The translations under genes and the position numbers were made by a program. From positions 1-58,498 of the forward strand of contig JADZAC010000012.1 of NCBI GenBank assembly GCA_020852835.1: DNA of 58,498 nt, written 5' to 3'. The notes beneath the pieces were generated by a model. That model saw nothing but the letters and a program-made list of their open reading frames with translations. It ran no database searches and had not been told where the DNA came from. Positions 35,431 through 42,969 of this stretch are shown here, in pieces. Position 1 is the stretch's first letter. Each line of letters starts with the position of its first letter. Origin of the DNA: Flavobacteriales bacterium. Lineage in GTDB: Bacteria > Bacteroidota > Bacteroidia > Flavobacteriales_F > PHOS-HE28.

Positions 35431-36264
35431 ATGAGCGAGAAGAAGATACTGGTACCTACTGATTTTACCAAAGTGGCGGACTGTGCCATGAACCACGCAG
35501 CCCTGATGGCAATGCGAATGGGCGCGGAAGTGAACATCCTGCACATCGTATCCCGCCCGGCAGAGCTGGAAGAGGCCCGATTGAAAGTGAAGCTGGAAGT
35601 GGAGCGTGCACGGCGGTGGAGCGACCGCGTGGTGGTCAAGCCCCAGGTAAGGGTGGGGTCGGTCTACGAAGAGATCGGCAACACCGCATCGGAGATCGGG
35701 GCGGAGCTGATCATCATGGGCACCCACGGCATGCGGGGCATGCAGTTCATTACCGGCAGCCGGGCCTTGCGCGTGATCACCAATGGGCAGGTGCCGTTCA
35801 TCGTGGTACAAGAGCGGAACATCCGCGAAAAGGGCTACCGCAACATTGTAGTGCCCATGGACCTGCAGCGGGAAACCCGCCAGAAAGTGGCCCTGGTGGC
35901 GGAGATCGCCCAATACTTCGACAGCAAGGTGCACGTGATCACACCACGTGAGGGGGATGAGTTCCTGCACCGCCAACTGGAGAACAATATCCGGTTCGCG
36001 GAGCAATACTTCGGGGAGCGCAATGTGGAGATAGAGGCCACCATTGCCGGGGTTGACAGCGGGAACTTCGTGGATGCCGTGGTCCGTTATGCCATGCAGG
36101 TGGACGCGGACCTGATCACGATCATGAACTTGGCTCGGGGCAACATCTTCGGTGTGCTCGGGGTGCCCTATGAGCAGGAGATCATTACCAATGAGGCCAT
36201 GATCCCGGTAATGCTCCTGAACCCGCGCGAAGCGCAAGGAGGGGGCGGGTGGAGCTTCCAATAA
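35431..36264 (+). CDS. Tandem universal stress protein (two UspA domains)
   Basis: The 277-residue protein contains two Usp folds. The first (KKILVPTDFTKVADCAMNHA ... IIMGTHGMRGMQFITGSRALRVITNGQVPFIVV) carries the ATP-binding type G-x2-G-x9-G(S/T) loop in variant form. The second (YRNIVVPMDLQRETRQKVALVAEIAQ ... MIPVMLLNP) lacks a clear loop. Such tandem proteins are induced by stress and bind nucleotides. The ATG at 35431 fits the promoter box; a longer in-frame extension would run through the hairpin. Palindromes upstream suggest regulated expression. Confidence 0.92.
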   Translation: MSEKKILVPTDFTKVADCAMNHAALMAMRMGAEVNILHIVSRPAELEEARLKVKLEVERARRWSDRVVVKPQVRVGSVYEEIGNTASEIGAELIIMGTHGMRGMQFITGSRALRVITNGQVPFIVVQERNIREKGYRNIVVPMDLQRETRQKVALVAEIAQYFDSKVHVITPREGDEFLHRQLENNIRFAEQYFGERNVEIEATIAGVDSGNFVDAVVRYAMQVDADLITIMNLARGNIFGVLGVPYEQEIITNEAMIPVMLLNPREAQGGGGWSFQ

Positions 36265-36451
36265 AACATTCCGGCAAGCCCGGTCCGATCACTGCGGCCC
36301 CGCTTGGTTCCGTTGGTACAGATCGGCAGGTGCGTGCCCGGTGCGCTCCACCGGCGGGAAGCTGACTGCATTTACGCGGGGAAGCAACTGAAACAAGGCA
36401 GCACCGCCCTTGCCGGGATAGCTGGCCGCGTGGCGGGTTTGATGGCGGCGA

Positions 36452-38236
36452 TCAAACTTGAATGCCCATGACCAGGATATCATCCACTTGCTCCCTCATC
36501 CCCTTCCACTCGTTGAATGCTTCGTTAAGCAGGGACTTCTTGCGCTCAGGTGGCTCCGGTGCAATTCGCACCAATACTTCACGGAATTGGCGGTAAAGGA
36601 ATTTCTTGCCTCTGGGCCCGCCGAACTGGTCGGCAAAACCATCGGAGAAGATGTAGACGGTATCTCCCGGCCGCAATTGCACGAGGTGATCTTGGAAAAC
36701 GCCGCTCTGCTGGGCAAATCCACCGATGGGCATTTTATTCGGGGCGTATTGCACCAGTTCAGTGCCCCGTACCAGATACAAGGGGCAATTGGCGCCGGCA
36801 TACGCCAGTTGCAGGCTGCGCCGGTCGAAGGTGCACAAGGCCATGTCCATTCCATCCCGCACATACTGGTCGCGGTCCTTGTGCAGGGTCTCGTACGCGA
36901 TCCGGTTCAATTCATCCAGCGCCGCTGCGGGCCGGGTGATCCGCTGCGCTTTGATCACTTGGTTCAGCCCGTTGTGGCCCACCAGGCTCATGAAGGCGCC
37001 GGGCACCCCGTGCCCGGTGCAATCCACCGCCGCAAAAACCACCTGCTCCCCTACGGCCTCAACCCAATAAAAGTCGCCGCTTACAATATCCTTTGGCCGG
37101 TACAGCACGAAGCTTCCGGGCAGCAGCTCGCGGATCCGTTGCTCGGGCGGCAGGATCGATTCTTGCAGCCGCTTGGCATAGCGGATGCTGTCCGTGACGT
37201 TCTTGTAGAGCTCCACCACCCGTTTGCTCTGGCGTTCCACTTCATCCTTTTGGCGCACCATTTCCTCGGTGCGCTCGCGCACTTTCTCCTCCAGGATCCG
37301 TTCCCGTTCCCCGAGCTCCTTGCGCATCATCAGCAGGGCGTGGCCCAACACATCATCGTTGCTCAGCGGTTGATATTCCGCCTTGAAGTTTCCGGCGGCC
37401 ACGGCATGGGAAAAATCCGTGGTGCGCTTCAGCCCGTCCACCAACCCGGCCAATGCGATGGACATGTCACCGATCTCATCATTGGTGGTGGCAATGCGGG
37501 TGCGCGGAAACACCCCTTTGCCCAGCTGCAGCAGAATGGCGCGCAGCTGGCGCACGGGCTTGACAATGCCGCGCACCAAGAGGAACGCGAGAACGGCTCC
37601 GATGACCACCAGCGCCCCGCCGAGGTAAAGCACAAAGAAGCGCAGTGAGTCCAAGCTTTGGATCATGCCTTCCCGCAAGGCTTCGCGCTTCCGGCTTTGA
37701 TGCGCGATCAGGCCGTCCAGGTCCGCCAGCACCCGGTCCGTCTGCCGATCCAGGGCTCCGCCCTCCTCGGCCAGGTCCCGTGCATTGAAATACGCCACCG
37801 GGTCCTTGTAGCTGTCGAAACTGGGCAACATGCGCTTCACGCTGTCCTGCATGGCGAACAGCACGCTCATGTCCTGGAATGTTCGGCCCATGGCCGCCAC
37901 CTCATCCTTGTCCCACCAGCCTTGCAGCGTATCGATCCGGTCGATCAACAGGGGCAGGTCCTGGTCGGTAAGCTTGATCAAGGCTGCTTTTTCGGGTGCA
38001 TCGGGAATGCTCTCCACCAATGCCCAGTGCTTGGCCAGCGTTCTGGCGGTCACCACCAAGTTGCGCACGCGCACCAGCGCATCCACCGATGGCCCGTACA
38101 CATTGTTGATCTGCTGGTTGATCGTGCGGCTTCGCTCGATCGTGCCGTTGGTAAGCACCACCACTACCAAGGCGAAGAAGATGAACAACCCGAAGCCCAG
38201 CCCGATCCTGCGCCCGATGGTCATACGTACCCGCAT
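36452..38236 (-). CDS. Membrane sensor PP2C-type phosphatase (HAMP-SpoIIE)
   Basis: The 594-residue protein is a two-pass membrane receptor: helix 1 about 13-29, an all-helical periplasmic domain of about 170 residues, helix 2 about 200-221, HAMP about 222-275, a coiled coil about 305-348 (ERILEEKVRERTEEMVRQKDEVERQ), then the PP2C/SpoIIE catalytic domain. Catalytic metal aspartates lie in SGDFYW (D388), VDCTGHGVPGAFMS (D405) and the late FSDGFADQ block. It should dephosphorylate serine or threonine on a partner protein in response to a periplasmic cue. It is the last gene of a three-gene operon, nine bases after the TPR gene. Confidence 0.92.
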   Translation of the reverse strand: MRVRMTIGRRIGLGFGLFIFFALVVVVLTNGTIERSRTINQQINNVYGPSVDALVRVRNLVVTARTLAKHWALVESIPDAPEKAALIKLTDQDLPLLIDRIDTLQGWWDKDEVAAMGRTFQDMSVLFAMQDSVKRMLPSFDSYKDPVAYFNARDLAEEGGALDRQTDRVLADLDGLIAHQSRKREALREGMIQSLDSLRFFVLYLGGALVVIGAVLAFLLVRGIVKPVRQLRAILLQLGKGVFPRTRIATTNDEIGDMSIALAGLVDGLKRTTDFSHAVAAGNFKAEYQPLSNDDVLGHALLMMRKELGERERILEEKVRERTEEMVRQKDEVERQSKRVVELYKNVTDSIRYAKRLQESILPPEQRIRELLPGSFVLYRPKDIVSGDFYWVEAVGEQVVFAAVDCTGHGVPGAFMSLVGHNGLNQVIKAQRITRPAAALDELNRIAYETLHKDRDQYVRDGMDMALCTFDRRSLQLAYAGANCPLYLVRGTELVQYAPNKMPIGGFAQQSGVFQDHLVQLRPGDTVYIFSDGFADQFGGPRGKKFLYRQFREVLVRIAPEPPERKKSLLNEAFNEWKGMREQVDDILVMGIQV

Positions 38237-38245
38237 GGCGCTTGG

Positions 38246-39148
38246 TCACTGGCCCTTTTCGCGTTGCTCGTCGTGCTGCAGCTCTTCGAAGAGGTAACGG
38301 TAGTGTCTGCTTTGTTCCTCGTCCTGCAGGCTGTAATGGATGCCCTCCAGGCCCAGAATGGTCTCCGGCCTGTTCGGCCGCATCTGGTGCGCTTTTAGCA
38401 TGTAGGGCAACGCAGCGGTGAAAAATTCACGGCTCACCTCCTGGATCTGCTGGAGGCCCGGAATGTCGTTGTCCGCAGTAATGCGCTGGATGTTGTACAC
38501 CCCCCTGTTGTAGTACAGCGTGGCCAAGTTGTAGTTGGCGCCGTAATTGGAGCTGTCCATCACCAGTACCTGTTTGTAGGTGTCCACCGCCTTGTCATAC
38601 CAGTCCAACTGCTCCCGGTTCTCGTTGAACAGTTTTACGTACACCGTTCCCAAGGCGTTCTTGAAATCCACATCCCTGCGGGTATTTACCGTGTCCGGCA
38701 CCATCCGCCGAAGCGATTCCCCGTATTTGGCGTAGTATGCAATGGCACGCTCCGGCTGCAGGTTGTTCAACGCTTGGGCCGCATCATTGTAGATGGTCTT
38801 GACCAGGAAATGATAGGCCGCCACGCTGCTTGCGGTGTATTGCCGTGCCTGGTCCTTGGTGCTGGCCATGTATAAGCTGGCCAACGCCTCGTCGCGAAGG
38901 ATGTCCGCTTGTTGGCCGGAAGCCTCCTTGTACAGGTCCTTGTATATGAAGCCCCTGAGCACCCACAGTTCGGCCGAGTTGGCCAAGGACCGGTCTTTCA
39001 CGGCATCATCCACCAACGCATGGGCGCCTTGGAGGTCACCGGCACGGTAACGTTCATTTACCTGTGCCAATACATTGCCCTGGGCACGGCCATGGATCGC
39101 AGGCAACAGCGCCAATGCGGCGATGGAAAGGAGCTTGTTCATGGTCAT
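38246..39148 (-). CDS. Exported TPR-like protein
   Basis: The 300-residue protein has a signal peptide (LLSIAALALLPAIHGRAQ) followed by helix pairs of TPR character: LAQVNERYRAGDLQGAHALVDDAV, AIAYYAKYGESLRRM, AVDTYKQVLVMDSSNYGANYNLATLYYNRG, and AHQMRPNRPETILGLEGIHY. It is probably a periplasmic protein-protein adaptor. Its ATG overlaps the stop of the YfiR-like gene (ATGA, 39145-39148) and its stop is nine bases before the phosphatase gene, so the three are surely co-transcribed. Confidence 0.88.
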   Translation of the reverse strand: MTMNKLLSIAALALLPAIHGRAQGNVLAQVNERYRAGDLQGAHALVDDAVKDRSLANSAELWVLRGFIYKDLYKEASGQQADILRDEALASLYMASTKDQARQYTASSVAAYHFLVKTIYNDAAQALNNLQPERAIAYYAKYGESLRRMVPDTVNTRRDVDFKNALGTVYVKLFNENREQLDWYDKAVDTYKQVLVMDSSNYGANYNLATLYYNRGVYNIQRITADNDIPGLQQIQEVSREFFTAALPYMLKAHQMRPNRPETILGLEGIHYSLQDEEQSRHYRYLFEELQHDEQREKGQ

Positions 39149-39738
39149 TCCACCACTTTGTCGGCAAGTTGCCTTAGGGTAAGGCCGATCTCGATCTGTT
39201 GCTTTCGGGCATTCGTCAAACTGATCTCATACTTCAGCGTGTTCTGCACGGCAACGAAATTTACTACCGAACCATGGGACAAGCCCCCGCGAAAATCAGT
39301 GACGATCAGTGTAGAACGTGCACTTTGTTGCTTAAGTATGGCGGGAAGCAGAGGACTGTTTGCGGCCGGCACGAACAAGATATGGCAACGGTCCACCTCC
39401 GCCATCTCCGGGAGCTTCCTCACTTCAATGGGCTGCTGCCCTATGGAACGCGTGGCGTACTTCCTCACCAGTTCCTGGTAGAGGTTGTTGCTGCCCATCA
39501 CCCCGATGATGAAGGCCCCCTTGCGCATGGCCGGATCACGCCATTGCACCAGTTTGGCGATGTTATAAATGTAACTGGCCTCAATAATGGCCGTGGTATC
39601 CTTTTCCGGTTCGCGCTGCACCCAACTTCCGAACAAAAGTGCTGAAGCAACCAAGGCCAGCGTTACCACAATGCAGCCTGCAACCTTCCAGCCCTTGGGA
39701 ACACCGGGAAAAAGGAGGAGGCCGGAGGGAGCGGGCAT
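39145..39738 (-). CDS. YfiR/HmsC-like (DUF4154) membrane-anchored periplasmic protein
   Basis: The 197-residue protein has one N-terminal membrane helix (about 19-38) and a periplasmic domain. The domain begins IIEASYIYNIAKLVQWRDPAM, matching the KAAFIYNFAKFVEWP opening of YfiR-like proteins, followed by FIIGVMGSNNLYQELV and CHILFVPAANSPLL. In Pseudomonas, YfiR is the periplasmic repressor of the HAMP-containing diguanylate cyclase YfiN. Here the downstream operon partner is a HAMP-PP2C phosphatase. The ATG at 39738 follows a TACCTTGG box (39757-39764, minus strand); an in-frame TTG at 39759 is less likely. Confidence in the fold is good, in the function modest. Confidence 0.8.
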   Translation of the reverse strand: MPAPSGLLLFPGVPKGWKVAGCIVVTLALVASALLFGSWVQREPEKDTTAIIEASYIYNIAKLVQWRDPAMRKGAFIIGVMGSNNLYQELVRKYATRSIGQQPIEVRKLPEMAEVDRCHILFVPAANSPLLPAILKQQSARSTLIVTDFRGGLSHGSVVNFVAVQNTLKYEISLTNARKQQIEIGLTLRQLADKVVE

Positions 39739-39842
39739 GGAGGTCTTGGGCCCGGCCAAGGTAGGGTGTTCGGTCGTGGCCTACGGCAAATCACGTAGCG
39801 GGCTTTGCACACCGCGTTGTGCATGGGCTGTGCCCAACACCG

Positions 39843-39864
39843 GCCATGCCCCAATGGGGCTGGC
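39843..39864 (-). terminator. Hairpin between ferritin and the YfiR operon
   Basis: GCCATGCCCC (39843-39852) pairs with GGGGCTGGC (39856-39864) with one bulged base. It lies about 95 bp beyond the ferritin stop on the minus strand. The rest of this roughly 220-bp gap shows nothing else I can name. Confidence 0.35.
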
Positions 39865-39958
39865 TCCGTGCACGACCGTTGCAAATCCCTTTGAGGCACC
39901 CTGTTTGCCTTGGACGACCAGGGCGATCCCGCCACTTGCTTCAACGGTGGCCGCGCGC

Positions 39959-40456
39959 CTATTCCGCGCTGCCGAACGCCTTCAGGTCGCGGTCGAAAAG
40001 GTATAGCCCCCCCTTGTCTTCGCCGATCATGTTCAGCTTGTCCAGCATGGTGCGGGCCAGCCGCTCCTCCTCGATCTGCTCGGCCACATACCATTGCATG
40101 AAATTATGCGTGGTGTAGTCTTTCTCCTTCAGACAAAGGTCCACGATCGCATTGATGTCCTGGCTCACTTCCACCTCCTGCTGCAGGATGCTCTTGAAAA
40201 CGTCCATCACATGCTTCATCTTTCGCGGTGGCGCCGCAAGGGCGGGAACCTCGGCATGGCCTCCCCGTTCATTGATGTAATGCATGAGCTTCAACGTGTG
40301 CATGCGTTCCTCATCGCTGTGGCGGTACAGGAATTGGGCCACCCCTTCCAAGCCCTGTACTTCGGCCCAAGAGGCCATGGCCAAGTATACTTGGCTGCTC
40401 ATTGCCTCCTTCGCCACTTGGGAGTTCAGGGCGTTCTCCACTTTCTTCGATACCAT
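39959..40456 (-). CDS. ftnA: Ferritin (FtnA-type iron storage protein)
   Basis: The 165-residue protein forms 24-mer iron-storage shells. Ferroxidase residues fall at the same numbers as in E. coli FtnA: E17 (VAKEAMSSQ), E50 and H53 (SDEERMH), E94 (QQEVEV) and Q127 with E126 and E130 (AEQIEEE). No haem-binding methionine typical of bacterioferritin is evident. The ATG at 40456 gives the standard MVSKKVENALN start. It follows pth on the same strand with a 72-bp gap. Confidence 0.95.
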   Translation of the reverse strand: MVSKKVENALNSQVAKEAMSSQVYLAMASWAEVQGLEGVAQFLYRHSDEERMHTLKLMHYINERGGHAEVPALAAPPRKMKHVMDVFKSILQQEVEVSQDINAIVDLCLKEKDYTTHNFMQWYVAEQIEEERLARTMLDKLNMIGEDKGGLYLFDRDLKAFGSAE

Positions 40457-40528
40457 GGTGCGTAGAATTGGTGTGCTGGCGTGAAGGTAAAACACGCGGA
40501 CGGGTTTTCGGTTCTGCACCTTCGCCTT

Positions 40529-41092
40529 TTAGCGTTTGTTGAAGTTGTTCATGGCTTGCGCCATTCCCAACAGTCCGAATTGCAGGGCCGCTTTGCCCAC
40601 GGTGCCGATGGCCTCTTCCAGTTGCGCCCGCTCCTCTCCCGTCCATTCGCCAAGCACGTATTCACTCTGCCGTCCCCGTGCAAAATCGCTCCCGATACCG
40701 AACCGGAGGCGGGGGAATGCATCCGTGCCCAAGTGCTCAATGATGCTGGCCAGCCCATTGTGGCCGCCGGCCCCGCCCGATGCCCTCAATCGCACTTTTC
40801 CGAACGGCAGGGCCAGGTCATCCGTGATCACCAGCAACCGCTCGGGGTCCAAGTCCTCTTGTTCCAACCAATAGCGGACCGCCTTGCCGCTGAGGTTCAT
40901 GAAGGTTTGCGGCTTGATGAGCACAAAGGTGCGGCCCTTGTGCTTGAAGCGTGCAGTTTCGGCATAACGCGCAGGCGAGAAGCCACACTCGAATGTGTCG
41001 GCCAAGGCTTCAACAGCCGTGAATCCGATGTTGTGCCTGGTATGAATGTAGTCCGGACCGGGATTGCCCAAACCGGCAATGAGTATCTTCAT
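40529..41092 (-). CDS. pth: Peptidyl-tRNA hydrolase
   Basis: Pth frees tRNA from drop-off peptidyl-tRNAs. The 187-residue protein starts MKILIAGLGNPGPDYIHTRHN with the catalytic H20, followed by MNLSG (N66), DDLALPFGKVRLR (D91 or D92) and SGGAGGHNGLASI (N112), the residues that hold the CCA end and peptide. The ATG at 41092 matches the family start; an in-frame upstream extension is not protein-like. The gene lies downstream of rplY, a conserved order. Confidence 0.96.
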   Translation of the reverse strand: MKILIAGLGNPGPDYIHTRHNIGFTAVEALADTFECGFSPARYAETARFKHKGRTFVLIKPQTFMNLSGKAVRYWLEQEDLDPERLLVITDDLALPFGKVRLRASGGAGGHNGLASIIEHLGTDAFPRLRFGIGSDFARGRQSEYVLGEWTGEERAQLEEAIGTVGKAALQFGLLGMAQAMNNFNKR

Positions 41093-41230
41093 GCCTTTAA
41101 AGAGGTCGTGGCCGGCCCGTGGCGCCAGCTGAAGGAGGCGGTAAAAGTACAAGCCCCGCCGCCGGGCAGGGCCTGTACGCGTCGATGGCCGCACAGCGGG
41201 GAGGAACACGCCTGCCCCGATGGCCAGTGA

Positions 41231-41860
41231 TTATTTCTTGGCGGGCTCGGCCTTCTTCTCCGCAGCCGGTGCAGCAGCCGCGGCCGGTGCTGCAGCAGCA
41301 GCAGCGGTTTCAGCGGCCTTCTTGACTGCCTTCACCGCCAATACCACATCGTTGGGCTTGTCCAACAGGGTAACACCGGGCAATGTGATGTCCTGCACAC
41401 GGATGCTGTCACCCATGTCCAGGCCGGTCACGTCCAGCTCCACCACTTCGGGCAGTGCGCCGGGTTTACCCTTCACAAGCACCTTGCGCATGGCTTGGTT
41501 AAGCTTGCCGCCCTTGCGCACGCCTGCACTCTGCCCCGTGGCGCGCACGATCAGGCTCATGCGCAACTGCTCGTCGGGTTCCGCAGCCATGAAATCCGCG
41601 TGGATCAAGGCGTCGGTAACAGGCTGGAACTGCTTGTCCTTGAGCACGGCAGGGTGCTTCACCCCGTCGATGTTCAGTTCCACGTGATGTGCCAATGGCG
41701 AGTGCACGATCTTGCCCAGTGCGCGCTCTTCCACGCTGAAGTGGACCACCTCCTTGCCGCCGTACAAGACGCAGGGAACAAGTTTGCTGCGGCGCAGCTG
41801 TTGGGCGCCGGAGGTTCCCTTCAACCCGCGCTTGGTGCCGATAAGTTCGACGTTCTTCAT
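41231..41860 (-). CDS. rplY: 50S ribosomal protein L25/general stress protein Ctc
   Basis: The 209-residue protein binds 5S rRNA. It begins MKNVELIGTKRGLKGTSGAQQLRRSKLVPCVLYGG, the L25 N-terminal domain, followed by the CTC beta domain (VELDVTGLDMGDSIRVQDITLPGVTLL). It ends in an Ala/Lys tail (ETAAAAAAPAAAAAPAAEKK), a common feature of long-form L25. The start is 14 bp after prs, so the two share a transcript. Confidence 0.95.
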   Translation of the reverse strand: MKNVELIGTKRGLKGTSGAQQLRRSKLVPCVLYGGKEVVHFSVEERALGKIVHSPLAHHVELNIDGVKHPAVLKDKQFQPVTDALIHADFMAAEPDEQLRMSLIVRATGQSAGVRKGGKLNQAMRKVLVKGKPGALPEVVELDVTGLDMGDSIRVQDITLPGVTLLDKPNDVVLAVKAVKKAAETAAAAAAPAAAAAPAAEKKAEPAKK

Positions 41861-41874
41861 TTGACCTCGAGGTA

Positions 41875-42834
41875 TTATGCAATGATGAAGTGGCTGCTGA
41901 TGCTTTCGTGGTGCCGCACGCGTTGGATCACGTCGGCGAACAGCTGCGCCACGGACAGCTGTTTGATCTTGGGTGCTGCCTGCAGCTTGGCTGCCGGCAC
42001 AGGAATGGTATCGGTAACCACGAGCTCCAGCAGCTTGCTGTCCTGGATGCGCTGGCATGCTTCGCCGCTGAGCACGGCATGGGTGCACATGGCGCGCACG
42101 CTGGCGGCGCCCTGTTCGATCATCATGGCGGCGGCCTTGGTCAAAGTCCCTGCGGTGTCCACCATATCATCCACCAGGATGACGTTCTTGCCCGCCACAT
42201 CGCCGATCACGGTCATGCTCTCCACCTTGTTGGCCACCTTGCGCTGTTTGTAGCAAATGGCCATATCAACGCCCAAATGCTTGGCATAGGCGTTGGCCCG
42301 CTTGGTGCCTCCGGTATCCGGTGCGGCCATCACCAGGTCCGGCAGGCCCATGCCTTGGATGTGGGGCAGGAAGATGCTGCTGGCAAAAAGATGATCCACG
42401 GGAACTTCGAAGAAACCTTGGATCTGATCGGCGTGCAAGTCCATGGTCATGATGCGGTCCACGCCTGCCGCCGTGAGCATATTGGCCACCAGCTTGGCGC
42501 CGATGCTAACCCGGGGTTTGTCCTTGCGGTCCTGCCGCGCAAATCCGAAATAAGGGATCACGGCCACGATCCGCTTGGCGCTGGCCCTTTTGGCGGCATC
42601 CACCAGCAACAGCAGCTCAAACAGGTTTTCCGTTGGCGGCATGGTGCTTTGCACAATGAAGACCACATTGCCCCGAACGGTTTCCTCAAAGCTGGGCTGG
42701 AACTCGCCGTCGCTGAACCGGCTTACGGTCACCTCCCCCAGCTTCTGCCCGCCCACAACCGCTATATGCTCAGCCAGTTGCAGGGTGGCGGTGCCGCCGA
42801 AGATCTTGGCGCTGTCGTAGTGGCCTTGGTCCAT
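41875..42834 (-). CDS. prs: Ribose-phosphate pyrophosphokinase
   Basis: Prs makes PRPP from ribose 5-phosphate and ATP for nucleotide, His and Trp synthesis. The 319-residue protein has the ATP-site motif SRFSDGEFQPSFEETVRG, PYFGFARQDRKDKPR, the catalytic MDLHADQIQGFF block, and the ribose-phosphate loop VDDMVDTAGTL. The ATG at 42834 is preferred because an ideal promoter lies just upstream. It heads the prs-rplY-pth group. Confidence 0.96.
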   Translation of the reverse strand: MDQGHYDSAKIFGGTATLQLAEHIAVVGGQKLGEVTVSRFSDGEFQPSFEETVRGNVVFIVQSTMPPTENLFELLLLVDAAKRASAKRIVAVIPYFGFARQDRKDKPRVSIGAKLVANMLTAAGVDRIMTMDLHADQIQGFFEVPVDHLFASSIFLPHIQGMGLPDLVMAAPDTGGTKRANAYAKHLGVDMAICYKQRKVANKVESMTVIGDVAGKNVILVDDMVDTAGTLTKAAAMMIEQGAASVRAMCTHAVLSGEACQRIQDSKLLELVVTDTIPVPAAKLQAAPKIKQLSVAQLFADVIQRVRHHESISSHFIIA

Positions 42835-42864
42835 CTTCAGGAAGGTGATACCCCAAAAGGGCTG

Positions 42865-42893
42865 CAAATGTAATGAAAACCGCCGGTTATCAA
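42865..42893 (-). promoter_or_regulatory. Bacteroidota-type promoter of prs (TTG-N18-TACATTTG)
   Basis: On the minus strand TTG (42893-42891) is followed after 18 bases by TACATTTG (42872-42865), 31 bp before the prs ATG. This is the best match in the window to the TTTG/TAnnTTTG promoter of Bacteroidota. Confidence 0.65.
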
Positions 42894-42902
42894 CGATCGT
42901 TG
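42891..42902. promoter_or_regulatory. Palindrome CAACGATCGTTG overlapping the prs -33 element
   Basis: A perfect 12-bp dyad whose one half includes the TTG of the -33 element. It lies between divergent prs and rnr. A related sequence, TCAACGATCGTG, occurs in the gap before rpiB (from about 51922). It is a possible operator site; no regulator is identified. Confidence 0.35.
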
Positions 42903-42969
42903 ATGGGATCTTGGGAACCAGCCCGAATTTAATGAACCAACCCCGTAATTCTTTCCACCTTCGCCACCC

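Noticed and set aside
41668-41690. A second parS-like half site (GTTCCACGTGA) inside rplY
   Set aside because: Only about 11 of 16 positions match and the dyad is broken; it is coding sequence.
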